Positions 54,494 through 62,908 of a stretch of DNA of 64,000 nucleotides are shown one piece after another. The notes under the pieces were generated by a model. The model was not told the origin of the DNA. It saw only the letters and a program-made list of their open reading frames with translations, and did not search any database. Origin of the DNA: Mariniphaga sediminis (GTDB lineage: Bacteria; Bacteroidota; Bacteroidia; Bacteroidales; Prolixibacteraceae). Each line of letters opens with the position of its first letter. Within the stretch, counting starts at the first letter, position 1. Location: assembly GCF_003573545.1 (NCBI RefSeq), contig NZ_QWET01000001.1, positions 575,114 to 639,113 of the forward strand, given 5' to 3'. A program made the position numbers and the translations under genes.

Positions 54494-55339
54494 TTAATAT
54501 AATGTTCCGGTATTTACAATCGGTGTAGCATCTTTATCACCACACAAAACAACCATAAGGTTGCTCACCATAGATGCTTTTTTCTCTTCATCCAAATGAA
54601 CAATTTCTTTCTGACTTAACTCGTCGAGTGCCATTTCAACCATGCTTACAGCGCCTTCTACAATTTTATAACGTGCAGCTACAATTGCCGTTGCCTGTTG
54701 GCGTTTTAACATGGCCTGCGCAATTTCCTGAGCGTATGCAATGTGATTGATACGGGCTTCAATAACATGTATACCCGCAATATCGAGACGTTCTTTTATT
54801 TCTTTTTCAAGTTCCGTATTCACTTCCTCAGTTCCATCGCGCAAAGTAACTTTGGCCGTTTCGTCTTCAATATTGTCGTAAGGATACAATCCTGCCAGTT
54901 TTCGCAATGCAGCTTCACTTTGTACAACAACAAAATGCTCGTATTCATCAACTCCAAAAGCAGCTTTGTAGGTTTCTTCCACCTTCCAAACCAGCACCAA
55001 TCCAATCATAATAGGATTCCCCAGCTTATCATTTACTTTAATCGTTTCGCTGTCGAAATTTCGAGCCCGCAACGAAATTTTTTTCCGTACAAAGAACGGA
55101 TTCACCCAGTAAAAGCCATTGGTTTTTATGGTTCCCTTATAGGCACCAAACAACACCAAAACACAACTCTGATTTGGGTCGACTACGGTAAAACCAATAG
55201 CCACTAAAACAAAAACAGGTATTAGAATTACGGAAGCTACAATCATTCCGCGTAAAAACCCAAATACGATGAGCAACAAAACAACCAATTCCAGAAATAA
55301 AAACATGTAGCCAGAAAATCCTTTGTATTGTTTTTCCAT
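54494..55339 (-). CDS. SPFH/stomatin-domain membrane protein
   Basis: A 281-residue protein with two closely spaced N-terminal hydrophobic stretches (~10-60) and an SPFH domain (VVDPNQSCVLVLFGAYKGTI, then RNFDSETIKVNDKLGNPIMI, then LALAGLYPYDNIEDE-like region). A helical tail follows (ERLDIAGIHVIEARINHIAY, then AQAMLKRQQATAIVAARYKI). SPFH proteins form membrane-associated rings or microdomains. The trio SPFH-membrane protein-ribbon-helix-helix is a recurring Bacteroidota arrangement as I recall it. Confidence 0.88.
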   Translation of the reverse strand: MEKQYKGFSGYMFLFLELVVLLLIVFGFLRGMIVASVILIPVFVLVAIGFTVVDPNQSCVLVLFGAYKGTIKTNGFYWVNPFFVRKKISLRARNFDSETIKVNDKLGNPIMIGLVLVWKVEETYKAAFGVDEYEHFVVVQSEAALRKLAGLYPYDNIEDETAKVTLRDGTEEVNTELEKEIKERLDIAGIHVIEARINHIAYAQEIAQAMLKRQQATAIVAARYKIVEGAVSMVEMALDELSQKEIVHLDEEKKASMVSNLMVVLCGDKDATPIVNTGTLY

Positions 55340-55452
55340 GACATTAAAATTTAATCAAATTGATATTAAAATAATATCACAATTATATGATTTTATTTTT
55401 TAAATGTCAATACTAAAAATGAAAAATTTCATATAAACAGATCAGAAATATA

Positions 55453-55582
55453 AAGGTTGGTTCATGTTGTGGCGTAGATTTTGGAGAGCGTTCCTGTCCG
55501 AAGGACCCGGAACTGCGAAACGAGAATCCGCAGTTGGCATACCACCGAACCCTGCCCTACAATATGTACTGTGTTAGCGGTA
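55453..55582. repeat. attC-like element, copy c, with cassette terminus
   Basis: A core of ~118 bases (55455-55572) plus the 10-base terminus GTTAGCGGTA (55573-55582). The core starts GGTTGGTTCATGTTG and ends CAATATGTACTGT, which are partly complementary, and contains the hairpin GTTCC...GGAAC (55490-55513). The terminus is the exact reverse complement of the 10 bases at 56322-56331 beyond the lipoprotein gene. Confidence 0.8.
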
Positions 55583-55587
55583 GTTTT

Positions 55588-56271
55588 TTATTCAACAGGA
55601 TATTTTGTTATATCAGGTTCACTTGATTCAAAAAGTCCCGTTTCGTAAAAATAGTTTGCCATTTTTAGAGCGTCTCCGTTTGAATTTTTTGTTGCTCTTA
55701 TTGTAAACCATTTTTTCATAAATTCATTTTGTTCAATCAGTTCTGTATTTGTTTCTGTAATAACATTATTTAAGTCTGTTAAATCTGTTTCATCAGATAC
55801 TTTGACGTAAAAAAGACTACTGTAACTATTTACACATAAATCTCCTATTGGCTCCCAAATCAAGTTTTCGCAGTTGTCGGTTTGAATAGTGTAATGTGCA
55901 TATGAGATTATACTATTTTGCTGTAAATCAGAAATTATTGAAGTTAATTCCTCGCAGTTTTTTGAAGATTTAAGTTTTAAAGGAATTTCTTTGTATTTGT
56001 AATTTGCTTGAGTGTAAATTGTGTAGTCGTAATTTTGGTCAAAGTAGCTTTCCGTAGAAATGTAATCTTGAATTTCATTGTCTGTATAAGTTGTATCACA
56101 GGCAATTAATAAATAATCATTTGATAATTCCCCTAAATAATCCTCAGCTCCGTTGTAGTATTTAAAATCAATATAATCGCAACTACTTTGTAGTTTGTCA
56201 TTTTCACCATCGTCAATGCAACTTGCTAAAAGAAAAGGAAATAAAATCAAGAAAGGAAGATGTTTTTTCAT
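55588..56271 (-). CDS. lipoprotein resembling a stand-alone subtilase propeptide
   Basis: A 227-residue lipoprotein (lipobox LLASC, residues ~14-18, then IDDGEND). Residues ~150-225 (YVKVSDETDLTDLNNVITET, then KKWFTIRATKNSNGDALKMA, then NYFYETGLFESSEPDI) resemble the inhibitory prodomain that precedes Bacteroidota S8 subtilases, where the closing (E/A)EPD is typical. No protease domain follows, so it could act as a free-standing peptidase inhibitor; this is inference. The gene is flanked by matching 10-base inverted termini and behaves like a single-gene cassette. Confidence 0.55.
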   Translation of the reverse strand: MKKHLPFLILFPFLLASCIDDGENDKLQSSCDYIDFKYYNGAEDYLGELSNDYLLIACDTTYTDNEIQDYISTESYFDQNYDYTIYTQANYKYKEIPLKLKSSKNCEELTSIISDLQQNSIISYAHYTIQTDNCENLIWEPIGDLCVNSYSSLFYVKVSDETDLTDLNNVITETNTELIEQNEFMKKWFTIRATKNSNGDALKMANYFYETGLFESSEPDITKYPVE

Positions 56272-56321
56272 TGGTTCTTTTTGTGTTAGATGATAAATAT
56301 TCCCATTAGGTTGCGTTAAAT

Positions 56322-56460
56322 TACCGCTAACGGTTGGTACATGTTGTCGGGGCGGATTTCGGAGAGCGTTCCTGTCCGAAGGACACGGAACTGCGAAACG
56401 GGGACCCGCAGTTGGCGTACCACAAAACCCCGACCTGCAATATGTACTGTGTTGTAACGC
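56322..56460. repeat. attC-like element, copy d, with both cassette termini
   Basis: A core of 119 bases (56332-56450) lies between TACCGCTAAC (56322-56331) and GTTGTAACGC (56451-56460). Core ends GGTTGGTACATGTTG and CAATATGTACTGT can pair, and CGGGG pairs with CCCCG just inside. An internal hairpin GTTCC TGTCC GAA GGACA C GGAAC (56368-56391) and a second stem with arms CTGCG and CGCAG make a multi-branched single-strand fold. Confidence 0.8.
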
Positions 56461-56465
56461 GTTTT

Positions 56466-57245
56466 TTATTTGTCATAAATGTTTGCATCAATGTCTGTGT
56501 AAGGTAAATGTTTCTTTAACCATGCAAGATGCTCCTCACTAATATTATTACCCCCAATAAATAGTCTCTCCAAATTAGGATACAGATTACTAATGGTGTA
56601 TGGTAGTTCCGTTATTTTATTATTCGTTAAATCTAAAGTTGTTAGGTCTTTTAATTCTCCTATTTCAAGAGGTAAATTCTCAATTTGATTGTTAGCTAAA
56701 TTCAATTGATCTAGAGTTTTGAGATTACTTATGTTGCGAGAAATTCCTATTATTTTATTATTAGACAAGTCAATCTTGAAATATTTGTTGTCTTTGGAAC
56801 ACAACCATATTGGAAATTCCTTAATCTCATTATTTTGTAATTCTAATACCTCCAAATATTTAAATTGTTGAATTCGGTAATCTATTACATGGATGTCATT
56901 GTTTCTAATTTTTATCCATTGCAAATTCTGGAAACTTGTCAGTTGTCCTGGGAATGTGTCCATATTTATTTTACAACTGATATCAAGTCTTTGTAGCTTT
57001 TTAAGTGGCAATAATTCATTTAAGTCAAGTCTTTGGTCTGAATTATTTATAGTAAGCATATAAACATCTGTCGGTTTTTCAAGTGCGTCGTGAATGTCCA
57101 AATATTGATTTTGGTCAATTAATTTGGAATCGGGCAGAGGTCTATTGCATCCTGAAATTGCGAAAAGAATTATTAAGTATGCGATTCTGGTTTTTTCTTT
57201 AATATGCCAATTTTTGAACATAAATCTCAGTTTTCTTTTTTTCAA
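56466..57245 (-). CDS. leucine-rich-repeat lipoprotein
   Basis: A 259-residue protein. A basic leader and hydrophobic helix end in a lipobox (FAISGC, ~28-33). From residue ~60 to 245 there are about eight LRR units (e.g. LTTLDLTNNKITELPYTISN; LDQLNLANNQIENLP; LEVLELQNNEIKEFPIWL). LRR surfaces bind proteins, but no partner is evident. The gene sits between the inverted termini GTTGTAACGC (56451-56460) and GCGTTACAAC (57249-57258), so it forms a cassette with the element below it. Confidence 0.82.
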   Translation of the reverse strand: MKKRKLRFMFKNWHIKEKTRIAYLIILFAISGCNRPLPDSKLIDQNQYLDIHDALEKPTDVYMLTINNSDQRLDLNELLPLKKLQRLDISCKINMDTFPGQLTSFQNLQWIKIRNNDIHVIDYRIQQFKYLEVLELQNNEIKEFPIWLCSKDNKYFKIDLSNNKIIGISRNISNLKTLDQLNLANNQIENLPLEIGELKDLTTLDLTNNKITELPYTISNLYPNLERLFIGGNNISEEHLAWLKKHLPYTDIDANIYDK

Positions 57246-57248
57246 AAT

Positions 57249-57258
57249 GCGTTACAAC
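57249..57258. repeat. cassette terminus, partner of 56451-56460
   Basis: GCGTTACAAC is the exact reverse complement of GTTGTAACGC at 56451-56460 on the other side of the LRR gene. On the minus strand it opens the LRR unit with a GTT triplet, like the G|TT junction of integron cassettes. Confidence 0.7.
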
Positions 57259-57334
57259 GTTTGTGTATATGCATAGGTAAGTATATAACCTCTTTTACCT
57301 TACTATTTCGTGTCTTTTCTGTGCCAGGGGATGG

Positions 57335-57385
57335 GCTAGAAAATTTTTTCTGCGAATCGGTCTGTCCGGAATGTAACATAGGTTT
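57335..57385. repeat. second dispersed repeat family, copy e
   Basis: AATTTTTTCTGCGAATCGGT and following bases match the block at 59435-59485 over ~50 bases with scattered differences. Both copies lie in gaps between unrelated accessory genes, upstream of a minus-strand gene. Confidence 0.6.
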
Positions 57386-57732
57386 TTGGTCGTTTGTTGA
57401 TATACAAAAAATTAACAGGAGCTAAATTAGGAATTGCCACCGTAAAAAACAAGAGAAAGCAGAACAGAATATGCCGCTTTTACGGATGCTGTGTAAAACA
57501 GTCCGGCAAGGGGGAGGGGAGGCCTTCAGATGTATGGATTGAGTGGGTCTTTTACTTTCCGAATTCGTGTGTGGGGCTGTCTGCAAAGTTGATTCCTCAT
57601 TTGGTAAACGAAACATTTTTCGGAACTTTCATATTTGCTGTTCAGCCCATACTACGTATGGCTGATGCTGATGTGACTTTGCGTAGAATGAGATAGTTAG
57701 TAATAGAATCATTCAATCCCCATTCTCATTCT

Positions 57733-58629
57733 TTATTTTAATCTTTTTATTATCGTTGTTTTAAAATCGTATTCGTTAATCTCATATTTATTCAGGTCAA
57801 ACTGGTTATGGTCGAGGTATTTCTCAATAAAGGGTAAATCAGGTGCATAATGGAAGCATCCCCCCTTTTTTAACGATTGCAGTATGTTCATATACGTTTT
57901 GCCATATTCAATATAATTACCATCTTCTCTCAGATTATGGTGATTGAAATGATTTGAAAATCCCAGGTTACTTACGATGGTTCCCCATTTTTCTTTTTCG
58001 TAGCTGTATTCCAGCCAGTCTGCCGTTAGTAAATTTGAATTGGAAAATGTAAACCGGTCAATGCCGTATGCTTCGATTCCCTGATTTTTAAGGAGATTCA
58101 CTAAATGTCCATTTTTTCCACACCCAATATCTAACACAGGTTGTAGTAATTGTGTTAGGTCTATATGTAAAATATTGATTTGTAATGTTGGGGTATATTC
58201 AGAACAGGCAACCGGATTGACTTTTTCGGTGTCGTTTTCATACATTTTTTCGGCGAACGGATTATTGTCTCGGAGCCAGTTTTTTAGTTTTTTATAGTGT
58301 TTTTTCGAAATGTCTTCGATCGAATCTGTTTTTGTATGAAAGCTCTCAAACAGGTCGGAGTAAATTTTTTTTAAGTTACTTTTCGCTTTTAAGTCAAACG
58401 AGTAGTATTGATTTACCCTGCAAAATTCTTCGATGGCTTTATCTGTCGTATAATCAATTAAGGCCTGTATTGAAACAGGATTTAAGCTGTCCATTTTTGA
58501 AATGGCATTCACTGTTTCTTGGGCAAACTGAAACAGTTCGGAATTATCAAGAAAAATGTTTTTACCCTGGTTAAATGCTATCTGATTATCGATATTTTTT
58601 ATGAACCTGTCCATTTGCCTTGGTTTCAT
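57733..58629 (-). CDS. class I SAM-dependent methyltransferase-like protein
   Basis: A 298-residue protein. Residues ~1-150 are helical with no family I recognise. Residues ~160-298 form a Rossmann methyltransferase fold with the SAM motif VLDIGCGKNGHLVNLL (~166-181), IEAYGIDRF (acidic loop) and WGTIVSNLGFSNHF. A late LKKGGCFHYAPDLPFIEKYL fits motif III. Substrate unknown. It lies 14 bases below the outer-membrane protein gene and is probably co-transcribed with it. Confidence 0.78.
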   Translation of the reverse strand: MKPRQMDRFIKNIDNQIAFNQGKNIFLDNSELFQFAQETVNAISKMDSLNPVSIQALIDYTTDKAIEEFCRVNQYYSFDLKAKSNLKKIYSDLFESFHTKTDSIEDISKKHYKKLKNWLRDNNPFAEKMYENDTEKVNPVACSEYTPTLQINILHIDLTQLLQPVLDIGCGKNGHLVNLLKNQGIEAYGIDRFTFSNSNLLTADWLEYSYEKEKWGTIVSNLGFSNHFNHHNLREDGNYIEYGKTYMNILQSLKKGGCFHYAPDLPFIEKYLDHNQFDLNKYEINEYDFKTTIIKRLK

Positions 58630-58643
58630 TCATGCAGTGCTTT

Positions 58644-59321
58644 TTATCTTTTTAAATCAAATTTGTATCCTAAAGACAGTCCAATTATCCTGTTTCCCGA
58701 TTTAATCTCACTGACTTGCGTAATATTTGCTAATCCATAACTGTAATTTAGTCTCATAACAATTCGTTGAATTTCCATTCCTATTCCAGCTTGTAATCCA
58801 TAATCCAGTCTTTTCCAGCTGCTATCCTTTCCCATCCGATTACTGTAGGATTTTTTTTCTGATACTTCCTTTTCCCAGTTGTATTCACTTATCGTAGAAT
58901 TTTCATTTAGTCCCACTCCAACGTATGGTCCAAGTATAAACAGGATCGGTAAATTTTTGAATTTGGAAGACATTCTTATCGACAAAGGAATTTCAAAATA
59001 ATTTAGTGTTCTATTCTCATAAATAGGAAGATACTCTCCTTCGTAATTAGGTACAGGATAATATGTGTCTAATTTGTATCCTTTCGATGAGAACAGTAGT
59101 CCCGTCTCAAATGAAAACAATTCAGACAATGGTAATTCAGCCGTTGCTCCCAAAAGTAATCTTGGAACCATTTGATATTCTTTACTATAAGTTTCAATAT
59201 CACTTTTTGAAAGCATTGTCGATAAATTAATTCCTGCTTTTACTTCAAAAGTCTGGGAAAATGATTTCATGCTAAATATTAGTATAAAAAGGGGTAATAC
59301 GAATAGCACTGGTTTTATCAT
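58644..59321 (-). CDS. outer membrane beta-barrel protein (porin/PorT-like)
   Basis: A 225-residue protein with a signal peptide (LFVLPLFILIFSMKSFSQT, ~6-24). Alternating beta-strands such as FEVKAGINLSTMLSKSD, FSFETGLLFSSKGYKL, YFEIPLSIRMSSKF, LDYGLQAGIGMEI, VMRLNYSYGLANI and IIGLSLGYKFDLKR at the end fit the PF13568 outer-membrane barrel family of Bacteroidota. Function unknown. Confidence 0.85.
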   Translation of the reverse strand: MIKPVLFVLPLFILIFSMKSFSQTFEVKAGINLSTMLSKSDIETYSKEYQMVPRLLLGATAELPLSELFSFETGLLFSSKGYKLDTYYPVPNYEGEYLPIYENRTLNYFEIPLSIRMSSKFKNLPILFILGPYVGVGLNENSTISEYNWEKEVSEKKSYSNRMGKDSSWKRLDYGLQAGIGMEIQRIVMRLNYSYGLANITQVSEIKSGNRIIGLSLGYKFDLKR

Positions 59322-59434
59322 ATTGTTGATTTTTTGTTTTTAAACTTGCCAATAACCTCTGCGTTTCTGAGTGGGTAAATATATATATTTATTGAAAGCA
59401 TAATTCCATGCCTTTCCTTGTCTCTTGAGGTTGG

Positions 59435-59485
59435 CGGAAGAATTTTTTCTGCGATTCGGTCTTTCCTGAATGCAACATTGTTTTT
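59435..59485. repeat. second dispersed repeat family, copy f
   Basis: AATTTTTTCTGCGATTCGGT and following bases match copy e (57335-57385) over ~50 bases. It lies in the 252-base gap between the barrel protein and the methyltransferase gene. Confidence 0.6.
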
Positions 59486-59573
59486 TGTCTTGTGTGGTTG
59501 TTATGATGTCTCACAGGCCTTAAACTGCAAGGAAAACATTATAGTAAGGCCAAAAGCTTGTTTTATCGTTTTG

Positions 59574-60203
59574 TCAGATCGGTGGTAATTTTCTAAAACT
59601 GCAAAAAACAAAGTTTTGTATGGTGCCGGAGGGTGTCTTGTGGTCAACTGTTATACACTTTATTTTCTCAAAGAATTTTTTCAGTCGGTTTGTCATGGTT
59701 GTTTCAGAGTATTGCTTGATTTCAATGCCACTACATTCTTTCGGTCCCTCCTCCGAAAAAGTGCCGATAACCAGGATTCCTTCTGGGTTAATATTTAATT
59801 GAGCCGTTTCCAGGTAGTTTGATATTTCCTGTTCATCCGTTAAAAAGTGAAATGCTGCCCGGTCGTGCCAGAAGTCATACTTCTCAAGCGGTTTAAAATT
59901 TGCTGCATCTGCAATAATCCACTTTACTTTATTTGCCCGTTCACCAAGTCGTTGTTTGGCTCTGTCAATGGCAGCTGCTGAAATGTCAAGAACCGAAATG
60001 TTTTGATAGCCTAAATCGAGTAAATGATCAACCAACAAACTGTCGCCACCACCTATGTCAATAATTTTTGCCGTGGCCGGCACATTCAGTTGTTTGAAGA
60101 AGTCCAGCGAGGTTTCCGGCGTTGGTTGAAACCAACTTACCTCTTTAAGTTCTTTTGTTTGGTAAATATTTTCCCAATGCTTTTTTCTGTCAAAATTTTC
60201 CAT
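59574..60203 (-). CDS. class I SAM-dependent methyltransferase
   Basis: A 209-residue enzyme. The opening KKHWENIYQTKELKEVSWFQ, SAM motif AKIIDIGGGDSLLVDHLLDL (~41-60), acidic loop ISVLDISAAAIDRAKQRLG and FWHDRAAFHFLTDEQE place it with small trans-aconitate/thiopurine-type methyltransferases. Substrate unknown; these proteins are common on mobile or accessory segments. Single gene on the minus strand. Confidence 0.88.
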   Translation of the reverse strand: MENFDRKKHWENIYQTKELKEVSWFQPTPETSLDFFKQLNVPATAKIIDIGGGDSLLVDHLLDLGYQNISVLDISAAAIDRAKQRLGERANKVKWIIADAANFKPLEKYDFWHDRAAFHFLTDEQEISNYLETAQLNINPEGILVIGTFSEEGPKECSGIEIKQYSETTMTNRLKKFFEKIKCITVDHKTPSGTIQNFVFCSFRKLPPI

Positions 60204-60401
60204 TTTTTCTGTAATCGTTTTGTCTTGCGCACCATCTTGAACTGTATGCCGCGTGGCCGATAAAGGGCAATTTCACTTTCAAACCCAGATAATATTTTGT
60301 AGTAGAAAAGCCAATAAACATGCACTCTCACGGTTATGACATACAGATTATTTCCAATCATATTTTCTATCGTAAATATACGGTTTTCAAATTAGAATTA
60401 C

Positions 60402-62753
60402 TCAAAATCCTTGTTTCGGGCGCGTATCAACATACTCTTTCTCACGGGTTAAAATATTTCTGTTTTTTCCTGAATTAAACCGGTAACTGAGCCGGAACAT
60501 TAATGGAACAGTTGGCAATTTCAGGTTGCCGGTATATTCGCTTGTGAAAGTGGTAGATTGAATTTCAGATTCCTGGTAAACAAATGTTTTTGCAAACGGA
60601 AGGGCACTGACGATCCCGACCTTAAGGTTTTTCTTAAATGTTTTATCCAGTGAAATAAAGTAAAGCGCCTCGCAAAAAGCATTGTTCTGAATGTTTTCTT
60701 TGGGGGTTGCATATTGGAAGATAGCAGACAACGCAAAACTTTTTTTGAAGGATAAAATAGAGGAGATACTTGATTCAACAACCAGGTTGTTTTTATTGGC
60801 TACTCCATATCGTTTTGCGGTGTTGTTCGCGTAAGTTGATTGGTTGTAGAAACGAAAAGACGGATTAACGGACACTATCCCGAATTTTAGCGCTCCTGCT
60901 AATTGCAACCCATATTGATGAATATCCCCGAGGTTATGTGCCTGTGTAACAAATATACGGTTGTCGTTTAAATAGGTCAGGTGATTGATTGCATGAGACC
61001 TTGTTTCGTAAAATAGCCGGGCCGACATGTAATTACTTTTGAAACGAGTGGAGTATTCTAATTGTATCTGGTTGCGGAACTCTGAACTTAGAAGGGGGTT
61101 GCCTTTGCGCAACGTGTAAGGGGCGTCAATGTAAGTATACGGATTAAGAGAATATACCGAAGGGCGGTTGACCGAACGACGGTATGACAGATAAAGATCG
61201 CTATGCTCGCTTATTTGGTAGTGAAATGCAACATAAGGCAATAAAGAAAAAGATGAATTGTGCTGATTTTCGTTTAGCTTTGTTTCTGCGTTTTCAGCTC
61301 TTAGTCCCAGGTTGAGATTAAAATTGGGCATTTGGTAGTTTAGCGCACTATACAAAGCATAGACTTGTTCGTTGAAACGAAAGCCATCTGATGTATTGTC
61401 GTGCATGTCACGGGTTTTCATTTTTATTCCCGAGCTCCAATTTAAATTTTCATTGAGTGGGTTTGTAAAATCAACCTTCCACACAAAGGTTGTTTGCCCT
61501 GGCCTTTCGGTATTGGTTTGGTTCTCCATATCATTTTGGTAGCTAACCTTATTTTCAGAACGAATATGTGCATGGCTAATATCAATCGTTAACTCTCGTT
61601 TTTCTGTATTGAATAAGTGTTTGTAATAAAGGGAATTAAGGCGATTTTTGTTTTTGTCGGTTTCTTCTCTTCGAGCTTCCCACCCGGAGTTTCCGGTTGC
61701 TTGAAGAATAACGTCACCGTCTTGTTCATAGGAGTAAGGGTTTAGAAAGCCATAAAAGTTAAAAACATCCTTCGGAGTTAGATGGTAATCAATGCCGTAA
61801 TGAAATTTGTGCGATAGGTTTTTTTGTCTTACATGCTGAACGGACGAAAGATTAGTAATCGCAGTATTGCCAATGATTTGTCGCGAGATTTTTTCGTCTA
61901 TATTTTCGTAATTGATTTCACCGTTGTACGAAGTGTATAGGTTGATTTTATTGTAATTGTAGTTTAAACGGTAGGTCGGGAACATATATATCACCTCGGA
62001 AGAAAGGGGGATTTCAGAAAAAAGATGGCCGCTAAAGCCACTTACATTCTCTTTTTTCAGAACAATATTTATAACACCCGACACATTCCCGTCGTAGTTC
62101 GGAGGGGGCGTATCCAATACCTCAATCTTGTCTATAGTGGATGGGCTAAGCTGACTGATATAACTTTTGTCGCGTTCTTTTCCATCTACAAAAAGCAGAA
62201 TGTTTGACTGCCCGTTAATCGAAATATTTTGTTTTAGATCCACCTGCACTCCGGGAATGTGTCTTAGTAGTTCCGGGGCATTACCCGTTGCTGAAAGCAT
62301 TTTGTTGTTTATGTAGTAAATCGTTTTGTCTGTTTCCGATTTTCCCTGGATACGGTCGGCAACAATAAAAGTTTCGGTAATAAAGAGCAACGAATCCTGA
62401 AGATAAATGACGCCGGCGTTGATTGTTGCGGGAGTTGTTATTTTAAACGTTTTGTTGGCCGTTCGGTAGCCAACGGAAGTCACCTGTAACTGGTATTTTC
62501 CATTTGGAATCTGGTTGATTGAAAAAACGCCATTATCATCGCTAATGGTTCCCGACAACCATTGTGATGTATTGCCGGAAATGTCCATGAAGCGGAGGGT
62601 GGCGTAGGGGAGAGGCTGATTGTTTTTTGCATCAAGAATTTTACCTGTGATTGTCGATGTATTTTGAGCGCAAATGCTGATTGATCCTAAAAGAAACAGG
62701 CTTAATATGATATATTTTATTGTAAAATACCGTTTCCCGACTAAGCTTTTCAT
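60402..62753 (-). CDS. TonB-dependent receptor with OMP_b-brl_3-type barrel
   Basis: A 783-residue outer-membrane protein: signal peptide (YIILSLFLLGSISICAQ, ~14-30), carboxypeptidase-regulatory-like domain (ITGKILDAKNNQPLPYATLR, ~35-115), plug (residues ~125-230, with GNAPELLRHIPGVQVDLKQN, then ISINGQSNILLFVDGKERDK) and a long barrel. The fold fits the outer-membrane-protein beta-barrel family 3 (PF14905) common in Bacteroidota. It is not a SusC (no SusD neighbour). The LytTR regulator upstream may control it. Ligand unknown. Confidence 0.88.
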   Translation of the reverse strand: MKSLVGKRYFTIKYIILSLFLLGSISICAQNTSTITGKILDAKNNQPLPYATLRFMDISGNTSQWLSGTISDDNGVFSINQIPNGKYQLQVTSVGYRTANKTFKITTPATINAGVIYLQDSLLFITETFIVADRIQGKSETDKTIYYINNKMLSATGNAPELLRHIPGVQVDLKQNISINGQSNILLFVDGKERDKSYISQLSPSTIDKIEVLDTPPPNYDGNVSGVINIVLKKENVSGFSGHLFSEIPLSSEVIYMFPTYRLNYNYNKINLYTSYNGEINYENIDEKISRQIIGNTAITNLSSVQHVRQKNLSHKFHYGIDYHLTPKDVFNFYGFLNPYSYEQDGDVILQATGNSGWEARREETDKNKNRLNSLYYKHLFNTEKRELTIDISHAHIRSENKVSYQNDMENQTNTERPGQTTFVWKVDFTNPLNENLNWSSGIKMKTRDMHDNTSDGFRFNEQVYALYSALNYQMPNFNLNLGLRAENAETKLNENQHNSSFSLLPYVAFHYQISEHSDLYLSYRRSVNRPSVYSLNPYTYIDAPYTLRKGNPLLSSEFRNQIQLEYSTRFKSNYMSARLFYETRSHAINHLTYLNDNRIFVTQAHNLGDIHQYGLQLAGALKFGIVSVNPSFRFYNQSTYANNTAKRYGVANKNNLVVESSISSILSFKKSFALSAIFQYATPKENIQNNAFCEALYFISLDKTFKKNLKVGIVSALPFAKTFVYQESEIQSTTFTSEYTGNLKLPTVPLMFRLSYRFNSGKNRNILTREKEYVDTRPKQGF

Positions 62754-62908
62754 TGGTGTAAAATTTTAAGTTTTTACACAAAGAAAAGCCGGAGGATACC
62801 TGTTCTGCAAATTGTTGTGACAGGGAACTCTGAATTGGGACAGAAGGCAAAGCGGAGTCAAAAAATGATTTGGGAGGCAAACTTTTTGTGATGGGCGAAT
62901 AAATAATC

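Larger units (their letters stand above)
57246..57732. other. intergenic region with cassette terminus and second repeat family
   Basis: A 487-base gap. It starts with the cassette terminus GCGTTACAAC (57249-57258). Around 57335-57385 lies a block (AATTTTTTCTGCGAATCGGT and following) that recurs at ~59435-59485. The rest (57400-57730) carries no gene I can support; plus-strand frames there lack protein character. Confidence 0.55.

Noticed and set aside
57394..57696. 100-codon plus-strand open frame
   Set aside because: Opposite to all surrounding genes, low-complexity basic product, and overlaps the border of repeat e.
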